In this document: piece after piece, positions 41,717 to 53,200 of the stretch
Position numbering within the stretch: the first letter of the stretch is position 1
Layout of the letters: the number at the start of each line of letters is the position of its first letter
Origin: Rugalucina vietnamica
Lineage: Eukaryota > Mollusca > Bivalvia > Lucinida > Lucinidae
Assembly (NCBI GenBank): GCA_964017185.1
Contig: OZ024877.1
Location: 444,501-508,500 of the forward strand
Reading direction: 5' to 3'
DNA: 64,000 nt
Position numbers and translations under genes: made by a program
The notes under the pieces: generated by a model
Told to the model about the DNA's origin: nothing
The model's input: only the letters and a program-made list of their open reading frames with translations
Database searches by the model: none

Positions 41717-42201
41717 AAAAAGGTACAATGATCAAGAAAAGGCGCAATCAGAAAGAAATTCCAACTTCAAAACCCGAAGTGGGATAAAAACTAAAGTGAC
41801 AATTAGATACTTGTACAAAGAAAACATATTGTAAACCGAGTGATCAGATATTTCCCAATAGGCGACCACTCAGTTACCTTAACCTAACTAAAATATGAAA
41901 ACGCACATAAGGTGCAAACAACACAAAAAAAATCAACACCAAGAAATAATACATGTGAGAACCACAACAAAAGTATCGCCTGGTAAAACCGTTTAAAAAC
42001 CGTTAAGTTCGGGTAACTGAATGGCCGCCTATTTTGAAATAGCTGCTCTCTCGGCTTACGATATGTTTTCTAAGTGTAAGTACCTAATTGTCAATATAGT
42101 TTTTCCCACCTCGGTGTTTGGAGTGGGAATTTCTTTCTGATTGCGCGTTTTCATGATTGTTGCCTACTTGTACCTTTTAGGGACTTGCCTACTTGTACCT
42201 T
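41717..42201. mobile_element. head-to-head PLE 3' ends
   Basis: Antisense terminus at 41717-41990 (AGGTACAATGATCAAGAAAA to TATCGCCTGG) is followed by a sense 3' end at 41995-42180 (GTTAAGTTCGGGTAACTG to CCTACTTGTACCTTTT). A second short tail (GACTTGCCTACTTGTACC) lies at 42183-42201. They sit immediately upstream of the first recognised tyrosinase exon. Confidence 0.7.
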
Positions 42202-42374
42202 TGAATATGTCCGGAGTATGGTCATAGGTTTAGATAACTTTGTAATCTGGCTATAATTGGATATGCTGACATTTTATGGTCTGATATTCTGAGAACATCA
42301 ACTAAAGCTCATAAAGGTTTTGTAATCTTCGAATTGCACAGTCAACACTCAACAATGTTTTATTTCCGTTCCAG

Positions 42375-42622
42375 AGTCGCCATCTTGGGTTATTTATAGC
42401 CACTATCGTCTGCTGTACGATGGTGTCAGTCCTAGCTTTTATGAAATCCGGTTATGATCCACCTAAACTGTACAAACAATGCTACGGTAGAATGAAGAAG
42501 CGATGTGGCGGGAACACCAAGAAAATCCCGGGGGTAGAAGTAGCAACAGCCTGTGATAACTATTACATGTGGCACACAGCGCAAAATACTATTTTGCACC
42601 GAAAAAGTAAACCGAAAACACT
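42375..42622 (+). CDS. tyrosinase exon (first recognised)
   Basis: Acceptor TTCCGTTCCAG at 42374, donor GTAAGT at 42623. In phase with the next exon it reads SRHLGLFIATIVCCTMVSVL, a hydrophobic signal-peptide core, then KSGYDPPKLYKQCYGRMKKR and a WHTAQN segment typical of the molluscan tyrosinase N-terminus. No in-frame ATG lies between the acceptor and 42420, so a separate start exon is expected. Confidence 0.75.
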
Positions 42623-45600
42623 GTAAGTTGCCCAATTGAGTTTCGCCGTTTCTTTAACATTCGCCACATTGAAAAAAAAACATGAAATATTACTATATAA
42701 TTAGCAAAATAAAAACGAAAGATAAGCAAGCTTGGAAAACTGAAGATAAAAACATAAGAAATAAAACAATAAAGCTTCTAGTTATCTATTAACTCATTTA
42801 AGCCTGGCGTCCCTTTTATGGGACATAGGCAAACAGAATAGCCCCAGATGTGACGCCGCGTTCTGCGGCGTCCCATCTGGGGGAAATCTGTTTGCTTAGA
42901 GGATTTTCATCGAAAAATGAGATAAAAATAAAAAATCACTTCTAACACCCCTAAAAATGAAAGTGGACTCATCCAAATGATAATGCTGGAAGAATACATT
43001 CGTCAAATATGGGTTAAAACGTGACGCTTTCTTCCTGGACAATGGCGCCAGACTAGACGCCGCAGAAGGAGGGATGTATTAGCAAATGCCTTTATATAAT
43101 AACCTAAAAAATAATAAAATAAAATAAAAAAAGACCATCAGTATGTATATTCATTATTCATTAAATTATTTCAGTGACTACATTGGGCGCCTTATGGATC
43201 AAGCAGGTCGAGATATTGCTCACCATAGGCGTAAACGACAGGCAGGGATTTTGGGGCCTGATAATCGCCATAATATCCCGGTGCGGAAGGAACTCAGGAT
43301 GATGTCAGACTATGAAATTGATCGATTTTTCAGAGCCATTAATAGTGCTAAGAATAATAGGGTAGGTCAAGGTCATTTTAATCGGAAACTGTAATATCTT
43401 TTAACATTGTTTTTATTTTTTTAAACACCAAAAACACCCTCACTGTCAGTAAGACTTTATTAAATATTTTTTATGTACCTAATTGTCAATTTAGTTTTTT
43501 CAACCTCGGTCTTTGGAGTGGGGATTTATTTCTGATTGCGCCTATTCCTGATCATTGTCTACTGGTACCTTTTTATACTTGTCTGAAGTTCCTACATTAA
43601 CGTATACATGTATACTGTATTTTGATAATAAATGAAACAGGTATTATCATGATAAATGAGCCACCTCGTGGAAAAACCAACAATGTGGTTTCCGACCAGG
43701 TCCGACACAAACCGACTTGTGTCTTGGTGTTTGGAAAAATTTTTGTGCTGTTGGCGCCTTATGTATGTTTTCATATTTTTAGTTAAGTTAAGGTAACTGA
43801 GTGACCACCTATTGGGAAAATAGCTGCTCATTCGGCTTACGATATGTTTCATGGTATAAGTACCTGACTGTTAGTTTGGTTTTTTTCCCACCTCGGTTTT
43901 TGGAGTGGGAATCTTTTTCTGATTGCGCCTTTTCCTGATCTTTGCCTACTTGTACCTTTGTACAGTCACAGAAAAGAGCTAGAAGCTTGAAATTTCGGAT
44001 TTAAGTAGAAGAGGAATTGTACTATCCGAGTAGCGAAAACAAAGGCGCTGATAAGCTTCGCAGTTACTGCGAAGCTGATCTGCGCCTTTGTTTTCGCCTA
44101 TGCAAATTGTTGGTTTTCCCACGAGGCGGCTCAAATATATCTAAATTTTGGAAAATACCCATTATTTTGACTTGTTACATTGTACCAAAATGAGCTATTA
44201 TAAGCTCCATTTGTCTATTTACGGTTGATGTTTCCTGCTTAAGCTAAGTTAAGCATGATAAACAATTACTTTTTCTCCAAGTCCTATTAATCTGTATTCA
44301 GCTGACCTAATAGTAATTCCGTTCTATTTCAGTCGGCAATATTCGAACAAAACAAGTATGATGATATCGCTAATTTCCACACTGGTATAACGGCTGTCAC
44401 AGCTCACGGTGGTTGCAACTTCCACGGCTGGCACAGGGCATATTCATACATGTAAGTAGCTAGAAGTTTTTAACTATACGTTGATAATGTGACATACCCT
44501 CTTAAGAATCCAAGCATGCTGCTGCTACCTTGACAAAAGGTCGACCGCATTTAAATTTCAAACCATTTGTAATGTGATAATACACAAAATGACCTCGATA
44601 TCTTATAAAAAAAAGCAAACACACTGTTGTGTTTGCTAAATAGCTATGATATAATAGCCTGCTACGTTTTAATCCAAAGCGATCCTCTTGTTTGACCTGA
44701 TCGAAATCCTAAAAAGACGTTTTGATTCGGTGATGCTTAATTGTTCTTTTACACATCCTGATAAACGACTTTATATTTTGATTACAGCATGGAACAGGCG
44801 TTACGAGAGGAAGGCCCTGAGTTCGCAGATCTCACCATTCCCTATTGGTATAATCCACTGGAAGCGCGCATGCCCACGGCAGACCCAGAAACGAACGAAG
44901 CGGCGACTCAGTCGGCACTGTTTTCTGATCGTCTTATGGGCTCTTGCTCAGGGCGAGCAGTAGGTGGAATATTCGGGCCTAACGGCTGGAACTCGTCCAT
45001 TGGCGAGATTATACGAAACTGTGGCCAAGATGGTCCTATTATGTCAGATGGAATGATTTATAACGTAACTCGGCAACGGCGCATGCGTGATATCTGCGGT
45101 GAAGACTCGGAAATCTTTAACGATCTCGAGAACGCACATAACGGCGTCCACAGGTGGATTGACGGAAACATGGCATTACTATCGACGTCTGTTTTTGATC
45201 CGATTTTCTGGTTACACCATGTGTTTGTCGACATGGTATGGGAAGAATGGAGAGGCCACGCAAGAAGGGTGAACCGTGATGATCCTAATTATGACGTCAC
45301 GCTTGACTACCCGCTGAACCCCACCATCATGGGAGCTGCGGACGCTCAGGTGCCTGACGCCCCGATGGGGTTCCCTATTGCAGGACAGGAGAATGTAACA
45401 GTTATTGACGGACTGAGTGACGTTTTCACGGAACGCTTCTTCAGATACGCTCCGCCGCCCACATGTACGATACAAAGGCCTGATTGCGGTAGCAAATATA
45501 TCAAATGTGTGATTGATAGGCCCCGCGGTGCAGGTGGGAGGCCCCGGGCTATGTGTGTGGCTCGAACTTTGCAAGAGGTGATTGAATGGGAGGAAGAGCA

Positions 45601-47134
45601 AGCTAGACCGCCGCCACAACCCTGCCCGGACCCACCGCGCCCACCAATAGAGCCGCCCATCCAACCACCTATAGATCCACCCATTCATCCACCCATAGAT
45701 CCACCCATTCATCCACCCATAGATCCACCGATCCAGCCGCCAATAGAACCACCAATTCTTCCACCTATCGATCCGCCAATTCATCCACCACTACCACCCA
45801 AGCGAGAGATAATACCTATTCAAAATACGTTTTGCTTGAATGGGAAGTGCGATTCCAACCAATGGGCAGTGTTTCCTATCAAATTGATAATACGACGTCC
45901 GCCTGAGTACAAAGAGTATGGGTCTTATCCGGTGGAACATGGAAGGATCAATAAGATACGTGGTGATATCTACTCCCCAGGGGCATATAGTAACGTAAAC
46001 AGACATTTTAGAAACACAGACCGAGCTGCTGTATACGAAGATTGCCAGTCTCCGGACGAACCAACGAATGAGATTTATATTAAATCTATTGGTCTTAACT
46101 ACGAAGGGATTTACAAAGAATTCGCCATTATTGACCGGCGTTTGCCCATGACTGTCGCAACGTCATATATGGCCGTCAGAAAACCAACGTCAGATATCGA
46201 CGAATCAATTGCAATGTTGCATGCTCAGGACAGATGTGGTCGGGTGTGTAAGCCGATTTGTAAAGTACCAGGCACTGAGGTGTTCAAGCCCTGCTCTGGC
46301 GCTGTTGCCCTGACCGGAAAATACCCCCTGATGTTCGGCAACTCATTCGGAGACGCTGTTCTAGACGTTTGGGACTTTAACACGGATAAATCTTGTCCTC
46401 AACTCACAACACAAAACATAATGATTAGTTTCTACTGCGATTACACATCTGATTGGATCTGGCCCACAGAAGAGCCACCCGTCACAACACATAATACCAT
46501 GGGAAAGCCCTTACCACCGCTTGCCCAAACACAACAGACACCAGGTAGCTTATGTTCTATAGATTTATTCAGATTAAAAGTCACATTTAACTTTAGAAGA
46601 TATATAATTATTCCCTCCTAGTATTAGTAAGACCATTTCAAAGCCTTCTCCTCACATCATATTTTAGTTTTCGGACTCACTGCCCGAAATTCTTAGTCTG
46701 TATATTAACTCAAACAAACTTTTGTTTAGTAACCCGTGAAACGATTTCAATGAAATAGCTGCCGAAAAACAGCTGTGTTATTAAAAGACTTAAATGTTTT
46801 TTTATTTCTTTCAGGTTGCGTTGTTGGTTACCGGTGCACCGTCATGTTACCTTGCTCACACATGGTCCCGTGCGAGGAGGGGAGAGTGTACGAATGTCAC
46901 AACGCCTGTCATGGTTACGGGGTGTGCGCCAGGGGGAAATTCTTTATGACTTATTGTATGGGTAGGGGAGAAACATACGATCCGAGAGTGAAAAAGTGTG
47001 TACGGGGCTACTGTAACCCGAGAACGTCAGGGGTTCAAAATCCTATTGCCCGGAGGGCTAACATGAGAAGGGGTCGCCTCGGATTAGGTCGAGCCCGCGG
47101 AGGGGGCCTAGGGGCTGGAATCATTAAGAAATAA
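42375..47134 (+). CDS. molluscan tyrosinase (secreted type 3 copper oxidase)
   Basis: Five exons join in frame: 42375-42622, 43175-43361, 44333-44451, 44788-46544, 46815-47134. All internal junctions have GT/AG and compatible phases. From the ATG at 42420 the product is about 861 aa, but the exon begins earlier in phase with LGLFIATIVCC, part of a signal peptide, so the true start is in an unseen upstream exon. Copper A histidines are in ANFHTG (~146), TAHGG (~155) and HGWHR (~164). Copper B histidines are in NAHNGVH (~287, ~291) and FWLHH (~314). A Pro-rich linker, a second conserved domain and a Cys-rich tail follow. Molluscan tyrosinases oxidise phenols for shell periostracum, pigment and immunity; which role applies here is not visible. 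PLE fragments and foldbacks fill the introns. Confidence 0.9.
42789..43018. mobile_element. TTAA-type MITE, copy 2
   Basis: Within the first recognised tyrosinase intron. Same ends and hairpin as 24603-24830 (TTAACTCATTTAAGCCTGG, GACGCCGCGTTCTGCGGCGTC, GTCAAATATGGGTTAA). About 85-90% identical by eye. Confidence 0.75.
43175..43361 (+). CDS. tyrosinase exon 2
   Basis: Acceptor TATTTCAG (43174), donor GTAGGT (43362). Encodes DYIGRLMDQAGRDIAHHRRK and RKELRMMSDYEIDRFFRAIN, the helix that precedes the copper A site in tyrosinases. It contains a dibasic RRKR that could be a processing site. Confidence 0.85.
43468..43573 (+). mobile_element. PLE 3' tail in tyrosinase intron
   Basis: Sense 5'-truncated fragment from TATGTACCTAATTGTCAATT through TTTGGAGTGGGGATT and TGATTGCGCCTATTCC to CTGGTACCTTTTT. 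Confidence 0.7.
43658..44130. repeat. foldback element interrupted by PLE
   Basis: Outer arms GAGCCACCTCGTGGAAAAAC and GTTTTCCCACGAGGCGGCTC. Inner palindrome at about 44029-44096 (AAAACAAAGGCGC...GCGCCTTTGTTTTC around CTTCGCAGTTACTGCGAAG). A sense PLE 3' end (43719-43959) is inserted after CCGACTTGT. The uninterrupted relative at 48765-48998 shows the empty arrangement. Located in the tyrosinase intron before exon 3. Confidence 0.75.
43719..43959 (+). mobile_element. PLE 3' end inside a foldback
   Basis: Sense copy beginning GTCTTGGTGTTTGG and ending TTTGCCTACTTGTACCTTTG, with all intermediate landmarks (GTTGGCGCCTTATG, GTAACTGAGTGACCACC). It is flanked by foldback sequence on both sides. 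Confidence 0.8.
44333..44451 (+). CDS. tyrosinase exon 3, copper A
   Basis: Acceptor TTCTATTTCAG (44332), donor GTAAGT (44452). Encodes YDDIANFHTGITAVTAHGGC and NFHGWHRAYSY with the three copper A histidines. Phase 2 at the 3' end joins exon 4 as ATC ATG GAA. Confidence 0.88.
44788..46544 (+). CDS. tyrosinase exon 4, copper B and Pro-rich linker
   Basis: Acceptor TTTTGATTACAG (44787), donor GTAGCT (46545). Contains PYWYNPLEARMP, GPNGWNSSIGEIIRNCG, NAHNGVHRWIDG and DPIFWLHHVFVDMVWEEW. A 64-codon Pro-rich array of PPI(D/E/H/Q)-type units follows (45609-45800), then a domain with YGSYPVEHGRINKIRGD, CGRVCKPICKVPG and CPQLTTQNIMISFYCDY, as in other long molluscan tyrosinases. Confidence 0.88.
45640..45800 (+). 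repeat. in-frame 24-nt minisatellite in tyrosinase
   Basis: Tandem units CCACCCATAGATCCACCC plus ATTCAT and variants encode PPIDPPIH, PPIEPPIQ and PPIEPPIL. Two adjacent units are identical at the nucleotide level, suggesting recent slippage and likely length polymorphism. Confidence 0.85.
46815..47134 (+). CDS. tyrosinase last exon, Cys-rich tail
   Basis: Acceptor TTTATTTCTTTCAG (46814), stop TAA at 47132-47134. Encodes GCVVGYRCTVMLPCSHMVPC, YECHNACHGYGVCARGKFF and GETYDPRVKKCVRGYC, then a basic Gly/Arg tail. The Cys spacing and YDPRVKKC resemble chitin-binding peritrophin-type domains, which is suggestive only. It would suit a protein anchored in shell matrix. Confidence 0.8.
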
Positions 47135-48764
47135 TTCTCAAACGTTGCAGATGTAGCGACAATGATTTAATATTGAATCAAGTTGCGCTTTACTTCGATA
47201 AAAATTTACTTGGAAAGTTCTGTAGTGGTTGTGTTCAAACATAATTCGTGGCCAGGAATTGTGCATTGAATGCATGTACAATATTAATATGCAACGTGAA
47301 TGAAGTGAGCACGAAACCTTAAGCTTCATGTGATGTTGACGTGATGTTTTCGTGAAATCGGTGGAGAGTTTATTATAAACATGTACCAAGATATGTCGAC
47401 TGGATGTGATAAAATGACACAATAATTGACGCTGTATTGTCGGTACTGTAGGACAAAGTGGAATCATCGCTAACAATAATATAATCCTAATGTAAGGGAC
47501 GCTGAATTAAAGTGGTTCTGATGATGGACACAAATACATAACGGGACTCAATGTAAGAGCCCAGATAAAGTGCTGTCATTGAGTATAGAAAAGCGGAATG
47601 TGATCAAACAAAATTATTTGCTATATATTTTAGAATGAAAGAGGATATCATTTTAGGAACACCGGGCGTTATTTGGCTCAGAATGAATGGTTTAAATTTA
47701 GTTTATTCTTTATACCAATCAGCTCTATGTATGAGATATTAATTTAGTAACACCGGGGGTTATTTGTCTCAGAATGAATTGTTTAAATTTAGCATAGTCT
47801 TTATACGAATCATGTTTATGTCTGAGGCTTGAATGCGAATTGCAATATACAAGAACAGACTACGCGAATATTGCTGACTACAGATCAGAATCCATGAGGA
47901 AATGTTTTTAAGTGTTCTTAGCGATTCGCTAGGCTCAGCAGCCTACTTAATCAGATATATCATCATAAATGGAGGCTGTTGACAGAGATTTGTCTATAGA
48001 CAAAGGTCAATACAGTTCCTGCTGAGGGAACAGAGCTGTACATCTTTTCTTTTTTGCCATTCGAATATTGTAATTTTATGTTTGCATTTTAGTTGTTCCG
48101 TTTTGGGAGTTTTAATGGTTATTCTCACCAGTGCTTAACCGCAACTTGCGTGGATCTTTATACATTGTTGCAATATTGGTTTAACGCATGTCCTTTCACG
48201 GAACAACGTGACAGTTAAGACGACGTCAGTAGTTACCGCTGAAACGTCTATATAATGATCTATCAGTGTCATATTTAATGAGGCAATTCATTGTTTACGT
48301 AGGCCATAAAGGCAGCCTTATTAATGTCGTCATAGGTCAGTTTTATTAAGAATTAAATCAAAACCAATGAAAAGCGGCGATGCAGATTAAACGATTTTAT
48401 CCAAATATTGAGTTGCCACGCGTCGAAATTATAAGACGGTCTAATTTGGTTCCACTTATCTACATTCATGTGTCACATTTATATTCATGGTAAAATTGCT
48501 TAGGTTTGATTTTTTACTTTTGTCGATATACTGGCATGCCCTCAATTGTAGTTTCTGTAGAAGTAATGAGAAAAAGATGAGTAAGAAAAGTTGGGATAAG
48601 GAAAAATTGAATGAAGAAAAGAGGAAGAAATGCAAAGATATAGAAGAAAATAGAAGATAGATGAAAGTAGGTTCTGATGATATTGAAAACTCTGCGCAGA
48701 TCTGATGTTGCAAGACAGAAGTTGAAGATTTCTAGTACTTCTTGTTATGATGACATAATGATAT
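47135..48764. repeat. tyrosinase 3' flank with a ~91-bp tandem pair
   Basis: Direct duplication at 47653-47743 and 47744-47835 (TTAG(G/T)AACACCGGG(C/G)GTTAT, CTCAGAATGAAT(G/T)GTTTAAA). Remaining sequence has no recognised gene. No strong polyadenylation signal was seen within 100 nt of the tyrosinase stop. Confidence 0.5.
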
Positions 48765-48998
48765 GAGCCGCGCCGCGAGAAAACCGGTCTTCGGGCTTTC
48801 GGACCAGGTCCGACAAAAACCAGCTAGTGCAGCTACAGAAGATGGATAGAAGCTTAAAATTTCAGGTTTAAGAAGAAGAGAAATTGTACTATCCGTGTAG
48901 CGAATACAAAGGCATGATCAGCTTTGTAGTTACTCGAAGCTGATCTGTGACTTTGTTTTCGCACGGGCAAAAAATCTGGGTTTCTCATGACTCGGCTC
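48765..48998. repeat. foldback element (uninterrupted relative of 43658)
   Basis: Ends GAGCCGCGCCGCGAG and CTCATGACTCGGCTC. Contains GGACCAGGTCCGACAAAAAC and GATCAGCTTTGTAGTTACTC, as in 43658-44130. It adjoins the ~0.95-kb duplicated segment that follows. Confidence 0.65.
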
Positions 48999-49945
48999 AT
49001 ATTTCGCTGAATGGGAGGTGGCATGAACAGAAGTGTTCAGACAAAGCGTTAGAAGTTTACTCGAGATTTGAAATGTTAGTTCATTTACAAAATGTATGAA
49101 TATTTTATGGTGAAGTGGCTCATTTGCATGTGTTTTAACAAGAATCGTTATGATTGCATACACCGATATCACTGATGAGCGTAAATTGAACATAAGACAC
49201 ACTTGCCATGACCTTGCCATGTTTATATTGTTTCATGATAATTTATTAAAATTTATTGTAAAATATTATGTATATATGCTAATTACATATTGTGTTTTAT
49301 GTGCAATAGAATTATTTTGTCGTATAACTCATTGATCATTGTTGATTTTCCCATAATATGTGCATAATAATTATCTTTCAAAAAATCTGTCTTGTTTTAG
49401 TTTATCAAACTCAGGATAACTTCCACACCAAAGCATGTCGTAGTTGCTGAGTTTTTGACCCCACAGTTTCTTAGTCGGATACTAACATAAAATTAATTAT
49501 TATTTTTTCAACACACAACCCAAACACATGACAATAACACAAAAGGTCAACTATGTATATTGCAATTTATGACAATAATGACTTTAAAATGCGAACATTA
49601 TAACGTCACTTCAATTAATATGAATAGTGCAATCAGGTATACAGAAGATAAAGTAAGGTTATGGTGCAATAGCCATTCCAATAGAAAGGTCAGTGCGTTT
49701 TGAATTTAGCAATACATATAAAGGGCATTCTCCTTAAAGTAACCGAAGGCTCGTACAACCAAGTAGGAGACTACAGAGTCAGAAAACATCAACCGAAGGA
49801 TGACCGTACATACCAGAATCATCAAGGGGCAAGGCCCGAATCCGCACACAGAATGTGACAAAATCTTTTGATGTCATCATAAACGATCATCTCAAGCCCA
49901 ATGTCACAACATCACAGATATCAGCAATCAATAGAAGTAAGCAGA
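48905..49945 (+). repeat. duplicated segment, copy 1 (empty site)
   Basis: About 1.04 kb shared with 58535-60300 (GTGTTCAGACAAAGCGTTAG, GACACACTTGCCATGACCTT, TAACGTCACTTCAATTAA, AAAGGGCATTCTCCTTAAAG, GGGCAAGGCCCGAATCCGCA). Copy 2 carries an additional 726 bp at the TTAA corresponding to 49615-49618. Small frames in it are not conserved. Confidence 0.75.
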
Positions 49946-49959
49946 GGATCATTGGTCCT

Positions 49960-50240
49960 AAGACAGCTCACCCGAAGCCTGATCTTTCAGCATTAAGTCA
50001 TCATGAAATGACCTTGACCTTGAATACTCACACACCTTTATTGACTTCATAAGTTGTCTGCAATGTCTCTGGTCTCAGGCTGCAATAGTTTCCAAAGCCA
50101 GTGATTTCTGAGAAAACAATAATCTTAATTTTGACCTTAATTAATAACACACCTTCATTGACTCAATTAATTGTCTTCATCTAGCAACTTTCAGGTCTCA
50201 GGCTGCAACAGTTTCCAAAATATCCATTGTAGTCTAATTG
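49960..50240 (+). repeat. GACCTT repeat fragment
   Basis: AGCATTAAGTCATCATGAAA, TGACCTTGACCTTGAATACT, GTCTCAGGCTGCAATAGTTT and AACACACCTTCATTGACTC match 30460-30560 and 31390-31470. Confidence 0.55.
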
Positions 50241-50261
50241 CCAAACATGGATTTGGCCTGT

Positions 50262-53200
50262 GACCTGGAAATTTGTGCCGCATAAAATGTTTTTATGGAT
50301 TTCATTTCTTGATACCTTTCAGATGAAGAATCCGAGTGATGCCACCTTGGCATCATTGAGCATTTTGAAATATTCAAAAATTCAAAATGGCCGACCAATG
50401 GCGGAAAATATTGCAAAAATCAACATAATACATGTATGTGAAGTAAAAAGCTCACTTCTCTTGTTGTCCTTACTGTCTTCTTCTGGTTCATCAGACCATG
50501 CCAGTTCAAAAACGGCATCATGAATTGTTTGAAAAAATCAAAAATCAAGATGGCGTCCAAGATGGTTGGCATAAACAAGAAAACAGCATCCCGGTGTTGC
50601 ATATACTCAATTCTTTGTGTTTAAAATGTTCATTTTATGTTCTTATTAACAAAAACACCATAATTTAGTTTTGTTTATGTTTTGACGCTCCAATCATAAC
50701 AAAAAGGCAAGATGGTGACCAAGATGGCCGCCGAAAAAATGATACAGAGAACTTTGTCTCTAAAAAAACTGTCTTAAATGTCTTGTTTTTAACTTTACTT
50801 TATTTTGTTAACAGTTCAAGTTTGAGTTTTGGTCTGACCCAACATCATGGCAATAATGCAAGATGGTGGTCAAAATGGCCGCTTTAATCTTAGCATAAGG
50901 TAAAATGGCCTCTGACTCAAAAGCTTATCTAAATGTATATTTGTTAAGTTTTAAGTAAGCAGAATAAACACAGGGATGCAAGTCTACATCATATAATAAA
51001 AGGCAGAATAGGCTTTTTATTCTAAAACCGAGATTAGGTATTCGTCTGTGTCATTACCATTGTAATAATTAGCAAATCATCAGTTATATTGCTCAACTAT
51101 TGCAACAATTGTGTCTTCAATTCAATTGCATTTGCAAAACACTGTACAGGCTTATTGATTTATAAGGCGTCTATATTTCGATGATGAGCATGGTTGTTCA
51201 GGAGCATACCCACAGCAAATCATTTTACTTGAAGCATACTATCTGTTGCTGGAGCTACACTGTCTGCTGTTGTAATTGGCACAAGCGCTCAGAACCCTTC
51301 AACATTATTTCGACCTGACTTTCGTTGGATATTAGACCATGTACCCTTGACCAAGCGTGGATTATCAAATGGATGTCTGAACATGTGTTTGTTTCACATT
51401 GTTTTGGTAAACGACTGTGTATATGGTGATTATATGCATTAAGCTTGGGTGTGTTTATTAGTCTTTGCTTACCAGTTCTACATTAAACCATATATCTAAC
51501 AGAAATAATTCTACGTTGCTGCCATAACATCCTCCAAATGCGATAATTCCCCTGCTATTATCTGGTAAAAGCTTACTCAGTTTTAGCTTGTCAGGTATGA
51601 AACCCTTCGACATTGATTTCAAACTGGACTGCAAGAAGAAAGCAGACTACGGTCTGACGTTTTACCACTGAACCCAATATTTGCGGTCCTTCAAATGTCC
51701 CTTTTATATGGCCTATTCCCTTTCACGTTAATGTCTTCTCTTCTCTGTTTTACTTTTTATTCTTTTCGGTTTACATTGATTGTAGATATTTAATCTTGAG
51801 CAATACATCTATAGACGTTCATGTATGACGCTTACACATTTTCCGCAATGGTTCGCAACCATCTCACTTCTTTCCACTGTTAGAATATGTCTACACTATG
51901 TCCTACCTGAACAGCGTTAGCGTTATGTCCGAATACGATCAGCGAGTGTGCTTTTGATAAGTCTGTGATATCACAGCCCTTCTTCAATGTGAGATGGTCA
52001 CAGTTGCATGCACCATCATAAAATACCTTAATCATGGTATCTTTTCAACATTGGTTTTAAAGATGTCATCTGCTGAGAAGTTCGAATAGTGTTGAGAGAA
52101 TGCTAGTGTTTTTGTCAAACCTCTTGTGTTGCTGGAGAAGTTTTGGTTATGCTTTTAATACTACAGTCAAAGTGACAATGGGTCGCACAGAATAGCACAG
52201 CCCATCGGTGACGACTGTATCAGGCCAGCGCAGTTTATGTGGATTTCTCAACTTTTATATTTTGCTTCCAAACATATTGGGTGTTCGTAATCCTCTTGTC
52301 CCCGCTGTTCCCCAACATTGAAGAATGCTGGGAGCCAACTCTTAATGGTATACCATGGCAAGGTAAGTCTACCTGGAAGTGTCTTGAATCTTTGCTTCAA
52401 ATGCGTTTGTGGCTTTTACTTAAATGAGTTTCGCGTACCGCCATTGTAATAGCCATAGAAGTGATCAAGCGATCATCTTTTGGAAACTTTCCAGCCAAAT
52501 TTTTCCAATTCATCCATCAATTTAAATTCATGCGCTAAGAAGGCTGGGTCAAGGTTTACACGTGTATTTATTTGAAATGTGACAACAGCATATTGTATAT
52601 AAAGTTGTGATGTTGTATTTCCCAATATTCAGAGTTTCTATGCACGTTTTAAACTTTTTCTGTTCTTAGCATTAGCGTCAGTTCGACGCTTCCTTTCATC
52701 TTTGTGAACCAGCTTTATCTGCGTTTCTGAGTCTGTTACATCATTTCCAAATATGCTTCAGATCAAGCGCCTAGCGTTTTATAGCTCTGCTGAAGGATTC
52801 ATTAAATTATCTTTGAAAAATGCAGTCCTCTTTTCTTCTTTATTATATTTAAACTGTAAATGTTACGAGTACTTTCATATAGTGGTGTAGATTTATTTGC
52901 TTCCCTCCCTTTATTCTGCTAAACCAATATGTAACACTTACATTAAACTGATGTTATGATCAGTGAAGAAGATCTCAGTCGTATTATAATTTCGTAGGAC
53001 ACTTACGCCTCAGTATCATTTTGCGGTGTCAAAACAAAACACGAAGTCATTCAGTATTTGCAGCACTGGAATGCTGCTGTAGCCCGAGAACATTAAAGCA
53101 TGAATATGGTGGTCATCTTGGTCACCATCTTGCTTTATTGTTATCATTTTGGGTCAAATATAATACAAAAACACTTCATTTGTCAACATAATTTGAACAT

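Noticed and set aside
42420-42626. Treating 42420 as the definite tyrosinase start
   Set aside because: A hydrophobic signal-peptide core is encoded in phase upstream of this ATG from an acceptor at 42374, so the start is probably in an earlier exon.
45212-45784. 190-codon minus-strand frame opposite tyrosinase
   Set aside because: It is an artefact of the Pro-rich repeat read in reverse (Trp/Gly-rich) and of codon bias in the real exon.
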